64,000 bases of DNA, taken from Streptomyces rubradiris. Lineage in GTDB: Bacteria > Actinomycetota > Actinomycetes > Streptomycetales > Streptomycetaceae. The stretch spans positions 5,418,501 to 5,482,500 of the forward strand of contig NZ_BNEA01000015.1 of NCBI RefSeq assembly GCF_016860525.1, written 5' to 3'. The translations under genes were made by a program, and so were the position numbers. Positions 40,000 to 48,548 of this stretch are shown here, one piece after another (the stretch's first letter is position 1; each line of letters begins with the position of its first letter). The notes under the pieces are model-generated. The model did no database searches and had not been told where the DNA came from. It saw only the letters and a program-made list of their open reading frames with translations.

Positions 40000-41199
40000 G
40001 TGACCCCGCGCAGCCGCTCCCACGCGACCGTCCTCGCCCTCCTCACCGCACTCGGCGCCCTCACCGCGCTCACCACCCGGCAGCCCGCGCACGCGGCGCC
40101 CGGCGCCTGCGACTCCTCCGTGCCGTACGTCTCCGGGCAGGGCGGCTACGCCGTCTACCGCATCCCCGCCGTGGTGCGGACCCGGCCCGGCACCCTCCTC
40201 GCCTTCGCCGAGGGCCGCCGCGACGGCCCCCAGGACAGCGGGGACATCGACATCGTGCTGCGCCGCTCCACCGACGGCGGCTGCACCTGGGGCCCGCTGA
40301 CCGTGGTCGCCGCCGGCCACGGCGACACCCGGGGCAACCCGGCGCCCGTCGTCGACCCGCGCACCGGCACCATCGTCCTGGTGACCTGCGGCAACAGCGG
40401 CAGCGCCACCGAGGCGCGGATCATGCGCGGCGAGGTCACCCCCGAGCGGGGCCGCCGGGTCTACGTCCAGCGCAGCGCGGACGACGGCCGGCACTTCACC
40501 GCCCCCCGGGACATCACCGGCGCGGTGAAGCGGCCGGACTGGCGCTGGTACGCCACCGGACCCGGCCACGCCCTCGCCCTCACCCACGGTCCCCACGCCG
40601 GCCGCCTGCTGATCCCCGCCAACCACTCCGCGGCCCCGCCCGCCGGCTCCCCCGACACCGGCCAGGAGGCCAAGTACTACGGCGGCCACGCCCTCTACAG
40701 CGACGACGCCGGCCACACCTGGCACCTCGGCTTCGTGGACGCGGATTACGACGGCGTGACCAACGCCAACGAGACCAGCGCCGCCCAGCTCCCCGACGGC
40801 CGGGTCTACCTCGCCGCCCGCGACCAGAACGGCACCGCGCCCGGCAACCGGCTCGACAGCTACTCCAGCGACGGCGGCGAGACCCTCGACCGCCCCTACG
40901 CCGTCCAGCCCGCCCTGAACGCCGTCCCCGTGGTCCAGGGCAGCGTCCTGCAGCCCGACACCCCGGGCGCCCCCCTGCTGTTCTCCGCGCCCTCCGTGCC
41001 CACCGCCCGCCGCGCCCTCGCCCTGTGGGCCGGCACGGACGCCGGCCGCGCCTTCACCCCGCTGCTCACCCTCACCGGCCGCCCGTCCGCCTACTCCGAC
41101 CTGGTCCAGCTCGGCCCCCGCCACATCGGCGTCCTCTACGAGACCGGCACCGACAGCCCCTACGAGACCCTGGAGTTCCGCCGCGTCCCGCTGCCCTGA
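40000..41199 (+). CDS. Secreted GH33 exo-alpha-sialidase
   Basis: 399 residues with a signal peptide ending near AHAAPG. The sialidase beta-propeller shows YRIPAVVRT (RIP motif with an active-site Arg) and four Asp-box-like repeats: STDGGCTWGP, SADDGRHFTA, SDDAGHTWHL, SSDGGETLD. SAYSDLVQL may hold the nucleophilic Tyr. It would release sialic acid from host or environmental glycans outside the cell. GTG start without a clear ribosome site. It converges on a lyase/ABC-transporter operon that fits sialic-acid uptake. Confidence 0.88.
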   Translation: MTPRSRSHATVLALLTALGALTALTTRQPAHAAPGACDSSVPYVSGQGGYAVYRIPAVVRTRPGTLLAFAEGRRDGPQDSGDIDIVLRRSTDGGCTWGPLTVVAAGHGDTRGNPAPVVDPRTGTIVLVTCGNSGSATEARIMRGEVTPERGRRVYVQRSADDGRHFTAPRDITGAVKRPDWRWYATGPGHALALTHGPHAGRLLIPANHSAAPPAGSPDTGQEAKYYGGHALYSDDAGHTWHLGFVDADYDGVTNANETSAAQLPDGRVYLAARDQNGTAPGNRLDSYSSDGGETLDRPYAVQPALNAVPVVQGSVLQPDTPGAPLLFSAPSVPTARRALALWAGTDAGRAFTPLLTLTGRPSAYSDLVQLGPRHIGVLYETGTDSPYETLEFRRVPLP

Positions 41200-41225
41200 C
41201 AGCGGCCCGGCACGACCGTGCGCGA

Positions 41226-41246
41226 GAGCGGGGGCCGGCCCCGCTC
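41226..41246. terminator. Bidirectional terminator between sialidase and lyase genes
   Basis: GAGCGGGG and CCCCGCTC, perfect 8-bp stem with a 5-base loop, centred in the 53-bp gap between two converging stops. Confidence 0.65.
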
Positions 41247-41252
41247 CGGGCG

Positions 41253-42200
41253 TCAGCGTCCGTGCGCGTCCCGCCCCAGCAGGCCCGCCGCCGCGAGGAA
41301 CTTGCCGACCCGCTCGACCTCCTCGCCGGACAGCGGGACCTGCGGCTCGGCGGTCACCGGGCAGTCGATGACACCGCGCAGGTGCAGGGCCGCCTTGAAC
41401 GCGCCCAGCGCCGCCGAACTGCCGCCCATCCGCGCCGGATCGCCCACGCCGACCATCTGGAACAGGGCGCACAGCCGCTCCTGCTCGGCCCGCGCGCCCT
41501 CCCGGTCCGCCGCCCGGCAGTGCCGGTACAGCCGGACGTACCCGTGCGGGTCGACGTTGGCCAGGCCCGGCACCGCCCCGTCCGCGCCCAGCTCCAGCGC
41601 CGCGTCGGTGATCTGCTCCGAGCCGGTCAGCACGCCGAACCCCGGGTGCGCACGCGAGCCGGTGACCAGCTCCCGGAAGGCCGCCAGGTCCCCGCTGGAG
41701 TCCTTGACCCCGGCCAGCACACCGTCCCCGGCGAGCCCCAGCACCAGGTCCGCGGGCAGCTTGGTGTGCACGGCCACGGGGATGTCGTAGGCGATCACCG
41801 GGACCGGGCTGGCGGCGGCGATCCGGCGGTAGTGGCGGACGATCTCCGCGGGGTGGGTGCGGGCGTAGAACGGGGCGGTGACGACGACGGCCCGCGCACC
41901 GGCCCCGGTGACCGCGGCGACGTGCTCCAGGACGCGCGGGGTGGTCATGTCGATCGCGCCGGCGATGACCGGCAGCTGCCCGCCCAGGTGCGCGGTCACG
42001 GCCGCCACCACCCGCCGGCGCTGCGCGTCCGTCAGGAACGCCGCCTCCGAGGTCGAGCCCAGCAGGAACAGCCCGTGCACCCCCGCCTCCACCAGGAAGT
42101 CCACCAGGCGCAGCAGGGACGGCACGTCCACCTCGCGTTCCGGTGTCAGGGGCGTGCAGACGGGCGGGACGACACCGGTGAGCGGGGCGGGAAGGGTCAT
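41253..42200 (-). CDS. DapA/NanA-family lyase, probable N-acetylneuraminate lyase
   Basis: 315-residue TIM barrel of the dihydrodipicolinate synthase family. FLLGSTSEAAFLT corresponds to the GTTGE/GSTGE carboxylate-binding loop (Ser in place of Gly), AYDIPVAVH has the catalytic Tyr, and GVKDSSGD the Schiff-base Lys. The family splits pyruvate from sialic acid or other 2-keto acids, or makes dihydrodipicolinate. Lying last in an ABC-transporter operon facing a sialidase, N-acetylneuraminate lyase is the best guess. Its ATG directly abuts the preceding stop. Substrate is inferred from context only. Confidence 0.8.
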   Translation of the reverse strand: MTLPAPLTGVVPPVCTPLTPEREVDVPSLLRLVDFLVEAGVHGLFLLGSTSEAAFLTDAQRRRVVAAVTAHLGGQLPVIAGAIDMTTPRVLEHVAAVTGAGARAVVVTAPFYARTHPAEIVRHYRRIAAASPVPVIAYDIPVAVHTKLPADLVLGLAGDGVLAGVKDSSGDLAAFRELVTGSRAHPGFGVLTGSEQITDAALELGADGAVPGLANVDPHGYVRLYRHCRAADREGARAEQERLCALFQMVGVGDPARMGGSSAALGAFKAALHLRGVIDCPVTAEPQVPLSGEEVERVGKFLAAAGLLGRDAHGR

Positions 42201-43205
42201 TCAGGGCTCCTGGCGCGCTAGGTCTCTGGTCGACGTGTCCTCCTCCACAGGATGGTGACACCGGTAGCGGTGAGCGGGGTGTGACGCGGCCGAGAAGTCC
42301 GGCATCACCCGGGCGCACAGCTCGTCGGCCTTCCAGCACCGGGTGCGGAACGGGCAGCCGCTCGGCGGGCGGGTCGCCGAGGGCACCGGCCCGGTCAGCG
42401 GGATCGGGTCGATGGGGTCCAGCAGGCCCGGCGTGGCCGAGAACAGGGCCCGGGTGTACGGGTGCCGGGCCGCGTCGGTGACCCGGCCGGCCGGGGTCTC
42501 CTCCACGATCCGCCCCAGGTACATCGTGATCACCCGGTCGCTCATCCGCCGTACCGTCTGGATGTCGTGCGAGACGAACACCAGGGCGAGGCCGAGGCGT
42601 TCCTTCAGATCCAGCAGCAGGTTCAGGATCTGCGCGCGGACCGAGACGTCCAGGGCGCTGGTCGGCTCGTCGGCGACCACCAGCGCCGGGTCCAGGGCGA
42701 GCGCGCGGGCGATGGCCACCCGCTGCCGCTGCCCGCCCGACAACTGCCCGGGCAGGGCGTCGGCGAGCGCCCCGGGCAGCCCCACCAGCTCCATCAGCTC
42801 CCGTACCCGCGCCTCGCGTTCGGCCCGGGTGCCGCGCCGGTGCACGTCGAGGGGGTCGCGCAGGATGCGGCGGACGGTCAGCCGGCGGTTCAGCGCGGTC
42901 GACGGGTCCTGGAAGACCAGTCCGGTGCCCGCCCCCACGGTCGCCCGGCGCTCGGCGGCCGGCATCGCCCACAGGTCCCGGCCGCGGAACGCCACCGTCC
43001 CCGTCACCGGCCGCTGGATGCCCACCAGCACCTGTGCCAGCGTCGACTTCCCGCACCCCGACTCGCCGACCACGCCCACCGTCTCCCCGGCCGCCACCGT
43101 CAGGTCGGCGCCGGTCAGGGCGTACACCCTCTCCCGCCGGAAGAGCCCGCCGCCGCGTGCCCGGTGCACCACGTGCGCGTCCCGTACCTCCACCACGGCG
43201 GTCAT
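42201..43205 (-). CDS. ABC transporter ATP-binding protein (OppF type)
   Basis: 334 residues. Walker A VVGESGCGKSTLA near residue 48, signature LSGGQRQRVAIARALALDP, Walker B LVVADEPTSALD, and the oligopeptide-family C-terminal cysteine motif (GCPFRTRCWKADELCA), which in relatives holds an iron-sulfur cluster. It pairs with the ATPase half of the upstream fusion protein. Start overlaps the upstream stop (ATGA). Confidence 0.92.
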   Translation of the reverse strand: MTAVVEVRDAHVVHRARGGGLFRRERVYALTGADLTVAAGETVGVVGESGCGKSTLAQVLVGIQRPVTGTVAFRGRDLWAMPAAERRATVGAGTGLVFQDPSTALNRRLTVRRILRDPLDVHRRGTRAEREARVRELMELVGLPGALADALPGQLSGGQRQRVAIARALALDPALVVADEPTSALDVSVRAQILNLLLDLKERLGLALVFVSHDIQTVRRMSDRVITMYLGRIVEETPAGRVTDAARHPYTRALFSATPGLLDPIDPIPLTGPVPSATRPPSGCPFRTRCWKADELCARVMPDFSAASHPAHRYRCHHPVEEDTSTRDLARQEP

Positions 43206-45187
43206 TGCAGGGCCTCCTCGCTCTCCGTGGACGAAAGCTCCACCGCCGGGTGGTGGCAGGCGGCCGTGTGCGTGGCGGTGCCGGTCAGGACCGGGGCGGT
43301 GGTGTGGCACACCTCGGTGGCGAGCGGGCAGCGGTCGGCGAAGCGGCAGCCCGCCGGGAAGTGGGCCGGGGCCGGCACGACGCCCCTGATCTGCGTCATC
43401 CGCTCCTCGGCCGACTCCAGCGACAGCACGCTGCCGAGCAGGCCGCGCGTGTAGTGGTGGGCCGGCGCCGCCACCAGGTCGGCGGTCACCCCGGTCTCCA
43501 CGATCTGCCCGCCGTACATCACCGCCACCCGGTCGGTGACGTCCGCGATCAGCGCCAGGTCGTGCGAGACCAGGACCAGCGCGAAGCCCAGCTCCTCGCG
43601 CAGCCGCAGCAGCAGCTCCATGACCTGGGCCTGCACGGTGACGTCCAGGGCGGTGGTCGGCTCGTCGGCGACGATCAGCTTCGGGTCGCGGGAGAGAGCC
43701 ATGGCGATGAGCACGCGCTGGCGCTGCCCGCCGGACAGCTCGTGCGGATAGCTGCGCAGGGTGCGCTCCGGGTCCAGCCCGACCAGCGACAGCAGCTCCG
43801 CGGGGCTGCGCCGGCCGCCACGCCGTACGAGCTGCCGGAGCTGGGCGCGGATGGTCATGGCCGGGTTCAGCGAGGACAGGGCGTCCTGGTAGACCATGGC
43901 CATCTCGTGGCCGAGCAGTCGGCGCCGGGCCCGTGCCGGCTCGGTCAGCAGGTCCCGCTGTTGGAACCGCACCTGCCCGCCGACCCGGGCGCCCTTCGGC
44001 TGGAGCCCCATCACGGTGAGCGCGGTCAGCGACTTGCCGCAGCCCGACTCGCCCACCAGGCCCAGCACCTCGCCGGGGTACACCTCGAAACCGACTCCGG
44101 CCACGATGTCCACGCCCCGGTGCCGGTCCGGGAAGCCGATGGTGAGGTTCTCCACGGCGAGCACCGGCTGCCCGCTCCGGCCGGGCAGCGGCCGGGCCCG
44201 GGAGCGCAGCCGCCGGGCGGCCTCGGCGAGGCCGGGCAGCGGCAGCACCCCGCCGGTGCCGGATGCGCCGGATTCGGGCGTCCGGACCGGCTCCGCGGGC
44301 GTCCGCACCTCCCTGGGGGCGGGCGCGGCCCACGCGTCCGACAGGCCCTCGGAGAGGATGTTCAGCGACAGCACGGTGACCAGGATCAGCAGCCCCGGGA
44401 AGACGGTCGCCCACCAGCCGCCGGTCAGCACCATGTTCTTGCCGTCGGCGATGACGCTGCCCCAGGACGGGTCCGGGGGCCTGACTCCCGCGCCGATGAA
44501 GGACAGGGACGCCTCGAAGACGATGGCCTCGGCGACCTGGACCGTGCAGAACACCAGCACCGGGGCGGCGCAGTTGACGGCCACGTGACGCAGCACGATG
44601 TGCGGGGTGCGGGCGCCGATGACCCGCTCGGCGGTGACGTAGTCCTCGCCGTACTGGTCCAGCACGTTCGCCCGCACCACCCGCGCCACCGGCGGGGTGA
44701 ACAGGAACGCGATGGCGCAGATCAGCACCCCGATCCCGCCGCCGAACACGGCCACCAGCACGGCGGCCAGCGCGATGCCGGGGAACGCCATCACCACGTC
44801 CAGGCAGCGCATCAGCGTCTCGTCCACGGCCTTGCGGGAGGTGGCGGCGACGGCCCCGAGCACGGCCCCGGCCACCAGCGCCAGCGCGGTCGCGCCCAGC
44901 CCGATGGCCAGCGACCAGCGGGCGCCGTGCATCAGCCGGCTCAGGATGTCCCGGCCCAGGCTGTCCTGCCCCATCCAGTGCGCGGCGGACGGCGCCCCCG
45001 TCCCGCCGGCCGGGTCCCGCATGTCGAGCGGGTCGTCCGGTGCCAGCACCGGGGCGAGGAGGGCGACCAGGACGACCACGGCCAGGAAGCAGACGGCGGC
45101 CTTCGACGGCAGCGGCAGCCGGCGCCAGCCGCGCAGCCGGACGCCGGGCCGGGACAGCCGCTCGGTGAGCGTCGCGCGCGTGACCAT
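43202..45187 (-). CDS. Fused ABC permease/ATP-binding protein (OppC-OppD)
   Basis: 661 residues. Residues ~25-290 are an OppC-type permease (WMGQDSLGRDILSRLMHGARWS, helices, EAA loop YVTAERVIGARTPHIVLRHV). A Pro/Ala-rich linker (~290-335) leads to an OppD-type ATPase with Walker A VGESGCGKSLTA near 378, LSGGQRQRVLIAMALSRDP and VADEPTTALD, ending in the Cys motif GCRFADRCPLATEVCH. Such fusions are common in streptomycetes. The start overlaps the OppB stop (TGATG). Confidence 0.92.
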   Translation of the reverse strand: MVTRATLTERLSRPGVRLRGWRRLPLPSKAAVCFLAVVVLVALLAPVLAPDDPLDMRDPAGGTGAPSAAHWMGQDSLGRDILSRLMHGARWSLAIGLGATALALVAGAVLGAVAATSRKAVDETLMRCLDVVMAFPGIALAAVLVAVFGGGIGVLICAIAFLFTPPVARVVRANVLDQYGEDYVTAERVIGARTPHIVLRHVAVNCAAPVLVFCTVQVAEAIVFEASLSFIGAGVRPPDPSWGSVIADGKNMVLTGGWWATVFPGLLILVTVLSLNILSEGLSDAWAAPAPREVRTPAEPVRTPESGASGTGGVLPLPGLAEAARRLRSRARPLPGRSGQPVLAVENLTIGFPDRHRGVDIVAGVGFEVYPGEVLGLVGESGCGKSLTALTVMGLQPKGARVGGQVRFQQRDLLTEPARARRRLLGHEMAMVYQDALSSLNPAMTIRAQLRQLVRRGGRRSPAELLSLVGLDPERTLRSYPHELSGGQRQRVLIAMALSRDPKLIVADEPTTALDVTVQAQVMELLLRLREELGFALVLVSHDLALIADVTDRVAVMYGGQIVETGVTADLVAAPAHHYTRGLLGSVLSLESAEERMTQIRGVVPAPAHFPAGCRFADRCPLATEVCHTTAPVLTGTATHTAACHHPAVELSSTESEEALQ

Positions 45188-46141
45188 CAGCCCGCCCTCA
45201 GTCGTGGGTTGACCAGCAGATACAGGATGTCGATGACGAGGTTGACGACGACGAACCCGGTCGCGGTGGTCAGTACCACGCCCTGCACCACCGCCGGGTC
45301 GCCGTTCTGCACCGCGTCGATCATCAGCTTGCCCATGCCGGGCAGCGAGAAGATCGTCTCGATGACGACGGCGCCGCCGAGCAGATAGCCGACCCGCAGC
45401 CCGAGCACGGTGAGCGGGTTGACCAGCGCGTTGCGCAGCACGTTCCGGCCGACCACGACACGCGGCGGCAGCCCGCCGCCGATCGCCGTGCGCACGTAGT
45501 CCTTGTCCAGCTCCTCCACCACCGAGGTCCGCACGATCCGGGTGAGCTGGGCGGCGACCGGCAGGGACAGGGCGACGGCGGGCAGCGCCATGGTCCGCAG
45601 CCAGCCGGTGACCGAGTCGCCCGGGTTGATGTAGCCGCCGGTGGGGAACCAGCCCCGGTCCACGGCGAGGTACTGGATCATCAGCAGCGCCAGCCAGAAG
45701 CCGGGCGCGGCCACCCCGACCAGCGAGACCACCCGGATGATCTGGTCCGGCAGCCGGTCCCGGTACACCGCCGCGGTCACCCCGCCCGCCAGCGCCAGGA
45801 CGACGGCGAGGGCGAGCCCGAGGAAGGTCAGCTGGAGGGTGAGCGGCAGCGCGGTGGTGACCTGGTCGAGCACCGGGGCGCGGGTGAGGGCGCTGGTGCC
45901 GAGGTCGCCGTGGAGGACGTCGCCGACGAAGTGGACGTAGCGCACGGGCAGCGGGTCCAGCAGTCCGTTGCGCTCCCGGAAGTCGTGCAGCTGTTCGGGT
46001 GGGGTTGGCGCCCTGGAAGAACGCGGAGGCCGGGTCGGCGTCGGAGAACCGCATCACCAGGAACACGAACAGCACGATGCCCAGCAGCAGCGGTACCAGC
46101 AGGGCGATGCGGCGCAGCAGGATGCGTACGACCGTGGTCAT
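45187..46141 (-). pseudogene. OppB-type ABC permease, frameshifted
   Basis: Residues 1-48 (MTTVVRILLRRIALLVPLLL to FFQGANPT) read in one frame; from PEQLHDFRERNGLLDPLPV onward the permease continues in another frame to the stop. The join lies in the C-rich stretch near 45997-46006, where ACCCGAACAG would need two more C to restore the family sequence. The remaining 250 codons are intact, with the EAA loop and TM helices (GYLLGGAVVIETIFSLPGMG). Either a real inactivating deletion or a sequencing error in a homopolymer. Without this subunit the transporter should not work unless OppC dimerises. Confidence 0.7.
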
Positions 46142-46145
46142 GCCG

Positions 46146-47768
46146 TCAGACCCAGCGGGCTTGCAGGAGGTTGAGGCCGGGGTAGGGCTGGGGCCTTATC
46201 CCGGTGAGTTCGTGCGGGTCCCAGGCGGTCATCAGCTCGTTGTGGACGACCGGGTACAGCACGGCCTGTTCGGCGACGACGTCGAGGCAGTCCTGGATCA
46301 TCGCCTTCTTCTTCGCGGGGTCCGGCTCCCGTGTCGCCCGGTCCATGTCCGTGAAGAGCCGCCGGGCGACCGGGTCGTCCGCCCACCGCGTGTAGCGCAT
46401 CCACAGGTTGTCGGGGCCGTGGTTGTAGCGCAGGATCAGATCGGCGTCGAGCCCGAACTGGTTGGGGTTGGAGGCGGCGGCCACCACCTGGTAGTCGCGC
46501 CGCTGGTCCATCTTGGTGAACACGGCCGTGGTCTCCTGCGGCGCCAGGGTGGTGCGCACGCCCACGGCGTCCCAGCAGGACTTGACGGTCGGCAGACAGT
46601 CCACGATCCAGCTGACGTTGACGGCCATGATCTCGACCTTCAGGTCCGTCACCCCGGCGGCTTCCAGCAACGCCCTCGCCTTGCCGGGGTCGTAGTCGTA
46701 GACGGTCCTGGCCCGCCGGTGGCTCGGGTTGCCCTCGTCGAGGAACGAGGACGCGGGCCTGCCGTGCCCCTTCAGGGCGACCCGCACCATCTTCTCGCTG
46801 TCGATGGCGTAGTGCAGGGCCTGGCGCACCCGCACGTCGTCGAACGGCTTGTGCCGGGTGTTGAACATCAGGAACAGGTTGTTCATCCCGGCCCCGCCGG
46901 CCACCTTCAGCCCGCTCTGTTCCAGGCGGGGGATGTTGGCGTACGGGATGTTGTCGGCGATCTGCGCGCCGGCGCCGGTGCCGGAGATGCGCGCGACGCG
47001 GGAGGAGGCGTCCACGATGGTCAGCCAGTTCATCTTCCGGAAGACGGGCCTGCGCGGGCCGTTGTACGCGGCGAACGCCTCGAAGGTGGTGTTCGACTTC
47101 GGGTGGTGCGCGGTCTGCCGGTACGGCCCCGAGCCCACGGCCAGTCCCTTGACGGCGTCGTCCCAGGCGCCGGGCCGGGAGTAGACGTGCGCGGGCATGA
47201 TCTTGGCGAGGGTGAGCCGGGCGAGCCCGTCCGGGAACGGGAACCTGAGCCGCAGCTCGACGGTCCGGGTGCCGGCCGCGCGGACCGACTCCAGCCAGGA
47301 GGCGAAGAAGCCCTTGGCGAGGGTCTGGGTCTTCGGGTCGAGGATCCGGTCGAAGACGAACGCGACGTCCTCGGCGGTGACGGGCTTGCCGTCGTGGAAG
47401 GTGGCGCCGTCGCGGAGCGTGAACCGCCAGGTGGTGGCGTCCGGGTCGGCGGGGAGCGCGGTCGCGAGCGCGGGGTACGGCGCCCGGGTGATCGGGTCGG
47501 TGTCGAGAAGTCCCTCGTAGATGTGATTGTTGGCGGCCATCGCGAACGCGGAGGCGGTCTGCGTCGGGTCCCAGCTGCCGTCGTTGCCGTAGCCGATGAC
47601 GGCGGTCAGCGTCCGGTCCCTGCCGTCGCGCCCGCCGCCGGGGTCGTTGGTCGACTCCGGCCCGGCGGAACACCCCGTCAGCACCGCCCCCGCGCCCAGC
47701 ATCCCGGCCCCCAGCAGCAACGACCGGCGGCGCGGTGCCGGTACGTCGGGGATCACGTCGTCGCGCAC
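46146..47768 (-). CDS. ABC transporter substrate-binding lipoprotein (family 5)
   Basis: 540 residues. The N-terminus RRRSLLLGAGMLGAGAVLTGC carries a lipobox (LTGC) and an Arg run that may use the Tat route. SBP_bac_5 features: FTLRDGATFHDGKPVTAEDVAFVFDR and a C-terminal YPVVHNELMTAWD. Family 5 proteins bind peptides, nickel, opines and, in the SatA/SiaE-type systems, sialic acid. First gene of a five-gene operon with permeases, ATPases and a NanA-like lyase. Confidence 0.92.
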   Translation of the reverse strand: MRDDVIPDVPAPRRRSLLLGAGMLGAGAVLTGCSAGPESTNDPGGGRDGRDRTLTAVIGYGNDGSWDPTQTASAFAMAANNHIYEGLLDTDPITRAPYPALATALPADPDATTWRFTLRDGATFHDGKPVTAEDVAFVFDRILDPKTQTLAKGFFASWLESVRAAGTRTVELRLRFPFPDGLARLTLAKIMPAHVYSRPGAWDDAVKGLAVGSGPYRQTAHHPKSNTTFEAFAAYNGPRRPVFRKMNWLTIVDASSRVARISGTGAGAQIADNIPYANIPRLEQSGLKVAGGAGMNNLFLMFNTRHKPFDDVRVRQALHYAIDSEKMVRVALKGHGRPASSFLDEGNPSHRRARTVYDYDPGKARALLEAAGVTDLKVEIMAVNVSWIVDCLPTVKSCWDAVGVRTTLAPQETTAVFTKMDQRRDYQVVAAASNPNQFGLDADLILRYNHGPDNLWMRYTRWADDPVARRLFTDMDRATREPDPAKKKAMIQDCLDVVAEQAVLYPVVHNELMTAWDPHELTGIRPQPYPGLNLLQARWV

Positions 47769-47830
47769 GGGTCCTCCAGCAGGTCGGTGAGCCGATGAGG
47801 GATGGGGGTGGTGGGAGGAGTGAGATACGA

Positions 47831-47849
47831 CGTCCTACGTCCTACGTCC
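47831..47849. repeat. Tandem heptamer CGTCCTA
   Basis: CGTCCTA CGTCCTA CGTCC, about 60 bp upstream of the substrate-binding-protein start, within its likely promoter region. Confidence 0.45.
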
Positions 47850-48060
47850 GCTCGGTAGCGCGACGATAGGAGGGGCCGTGGGGGCGGTCAAGACAGCGCA
47901 CGCGAACGAACCCGCCCGTCCCAGCTCCACCCGGGTGAATCCCGCCCCCGTCCGGCGCGTTCGCGTTCCGCCCCCGAGCACTCCCGTACCGCCTGTCGCG
48001 GACCGCCGGCCACGGCCGACCCGGGGCGGGGACGCCTTCCGAGTGGAGAAGCGCAGCGTC

Positions 48061-48080
48061 ACGCTTGATGTACAAAGCGT
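48061..48080. promoter_or_regulatory. Inverted repeat overlapping a -10 box
   Basis: ACGCTT, eight bases, AAGCGT, perfect 6-bp arms. It runs directly into TAAACT (48080-48085), a good -10, 20 bp before the ribosome site of the small gene at 48107. Likely an operator. Confidence 0.45.
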
Positions 48081-48106
48081 AAACTCGGACATGGAAGGGG
48101 AGCAGT

Positions 48107-48307
48107 GTGAGCGGCATCGAAGAGGCGGAGGAGGCGTTGAGGGAATTGCGGTCGGCTCTCGAAAAGGCCGGGGTCGTTCTCCCGTCGCTGGGGCTCGATC
48201 CGGTGAGTGTCGTGCGGGAGGTGCCCTGCCCGCTGGTGGACCTGGGGCGGTGTTCGGTCCAGACCGCGCGCCGGCTGGCCGCGGCACTGGCGGGGGAGGC
48301 CCGGTGA
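48107..48307 (+). CDS. Small helical protein, function unknown
   Basis: 66 residues: SGIEEAEEALRELRSALEKAGVVLPSLGLDPVSVV, then VDLGRCSVQTARRLAAALAG. Two amphipathic helices around a Pro/Leu turn. GAAGGGGA six bases upstream supports the GTG start. Its stop overlaps the next small gene. Similar pairs of tiny genes occur in Streptomyces near XRE-type regulators and histidine-kinase-like proteins, none of which is here. I cannot assign a function. Confidence 0.68.
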   Translation: MSGIEEAEEALRELRSALEKAGVVLPSLGLDPVSVVREVPCPLVDLGRCSVQTARRLAAALAGEAR

Positions 48308-48519
48308 AACCCGTCGTCGGCAGTCATGTGGTGGACACCCGCACCGGGAAGGTCGGCGTCGTCATGGGGCACGAGGGGCCGTATGTGCAGGTGAGACCCT
48401 ACGGCGGTGGGCGCGAGTGGGACGCCGAGCCGGGGGTGCTGCGCTGCGCCACCCCGGCCGAGCGGCTCAGCGCGGCCACCGCGTACGCCAACGCCCGCAG
48501 CCGCGGAGAGGTGCTCTAG
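48304..48519 (+). CDS. Small beta-rich protein, function unknown
   Basis: 71 residues: VKPVVGSHVVDTRTGKVGVVMGHEGPYVQVRPYGGGREWDAEP, then a short helix ATPAERLSAATAYANARSRG. The first part looks like a small beta barrel of SH3/KOW kind. GTG overlaps the stop of the preceding gene (GTGA), so the two are translated together and may form a complex. No family assigned. Confidence 0.68.
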   Translation: MKPVVGSHVVDTRTGKVGVVMGHEGPYVQVRPYGGGREWDAEPGVLRCATPAERLSAATAYANARSRGEVL

Positions 48520-48524
48520 CGCCT

Positions 48525-48538
48525 TCGCCCATGGGCGA
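48525..48538. repeat. 14-bp perfect palindrome before recO
   Basis: TCGCCCATGGGCGA, immediately followed by GAATGGGCCC and the recO ATG. It overlaps the probable -10 GAGAAT at 48537-48542. Confidence 0.4.
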
Positions 48539-48548
48539 GAATGGGCCC

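Larger units (their letters stand above)
47769..48106. other. Gap between transporter operon and small-gene pair
   Basis: 338 bp with no convincing gene. It holds a heptamer repeat (CGTCCTA, 2.7 copies, 47831-47849) upstream of the transporter operon, and a dyad at 48061-48080 before the small-gene pair. An open frame across the middle has weak coding character and no homology that I recognise. Confidence 0.5.

Noticed and set aside
41253..42200. Lyase gene taken as lysine-pathway dapA
   Set aside because: It is embedded in a transporter operon facing a sialidase, with a changed G-S-T-S-E loop, unlike housekeeping dapA genes.
45187..46141. Programmed frameshifting in the OppB-type gene
   Set aside because: No slippery heptamer with following structure was seen, and other OppB genes do not use it; a deletion or sequence error is simpler.
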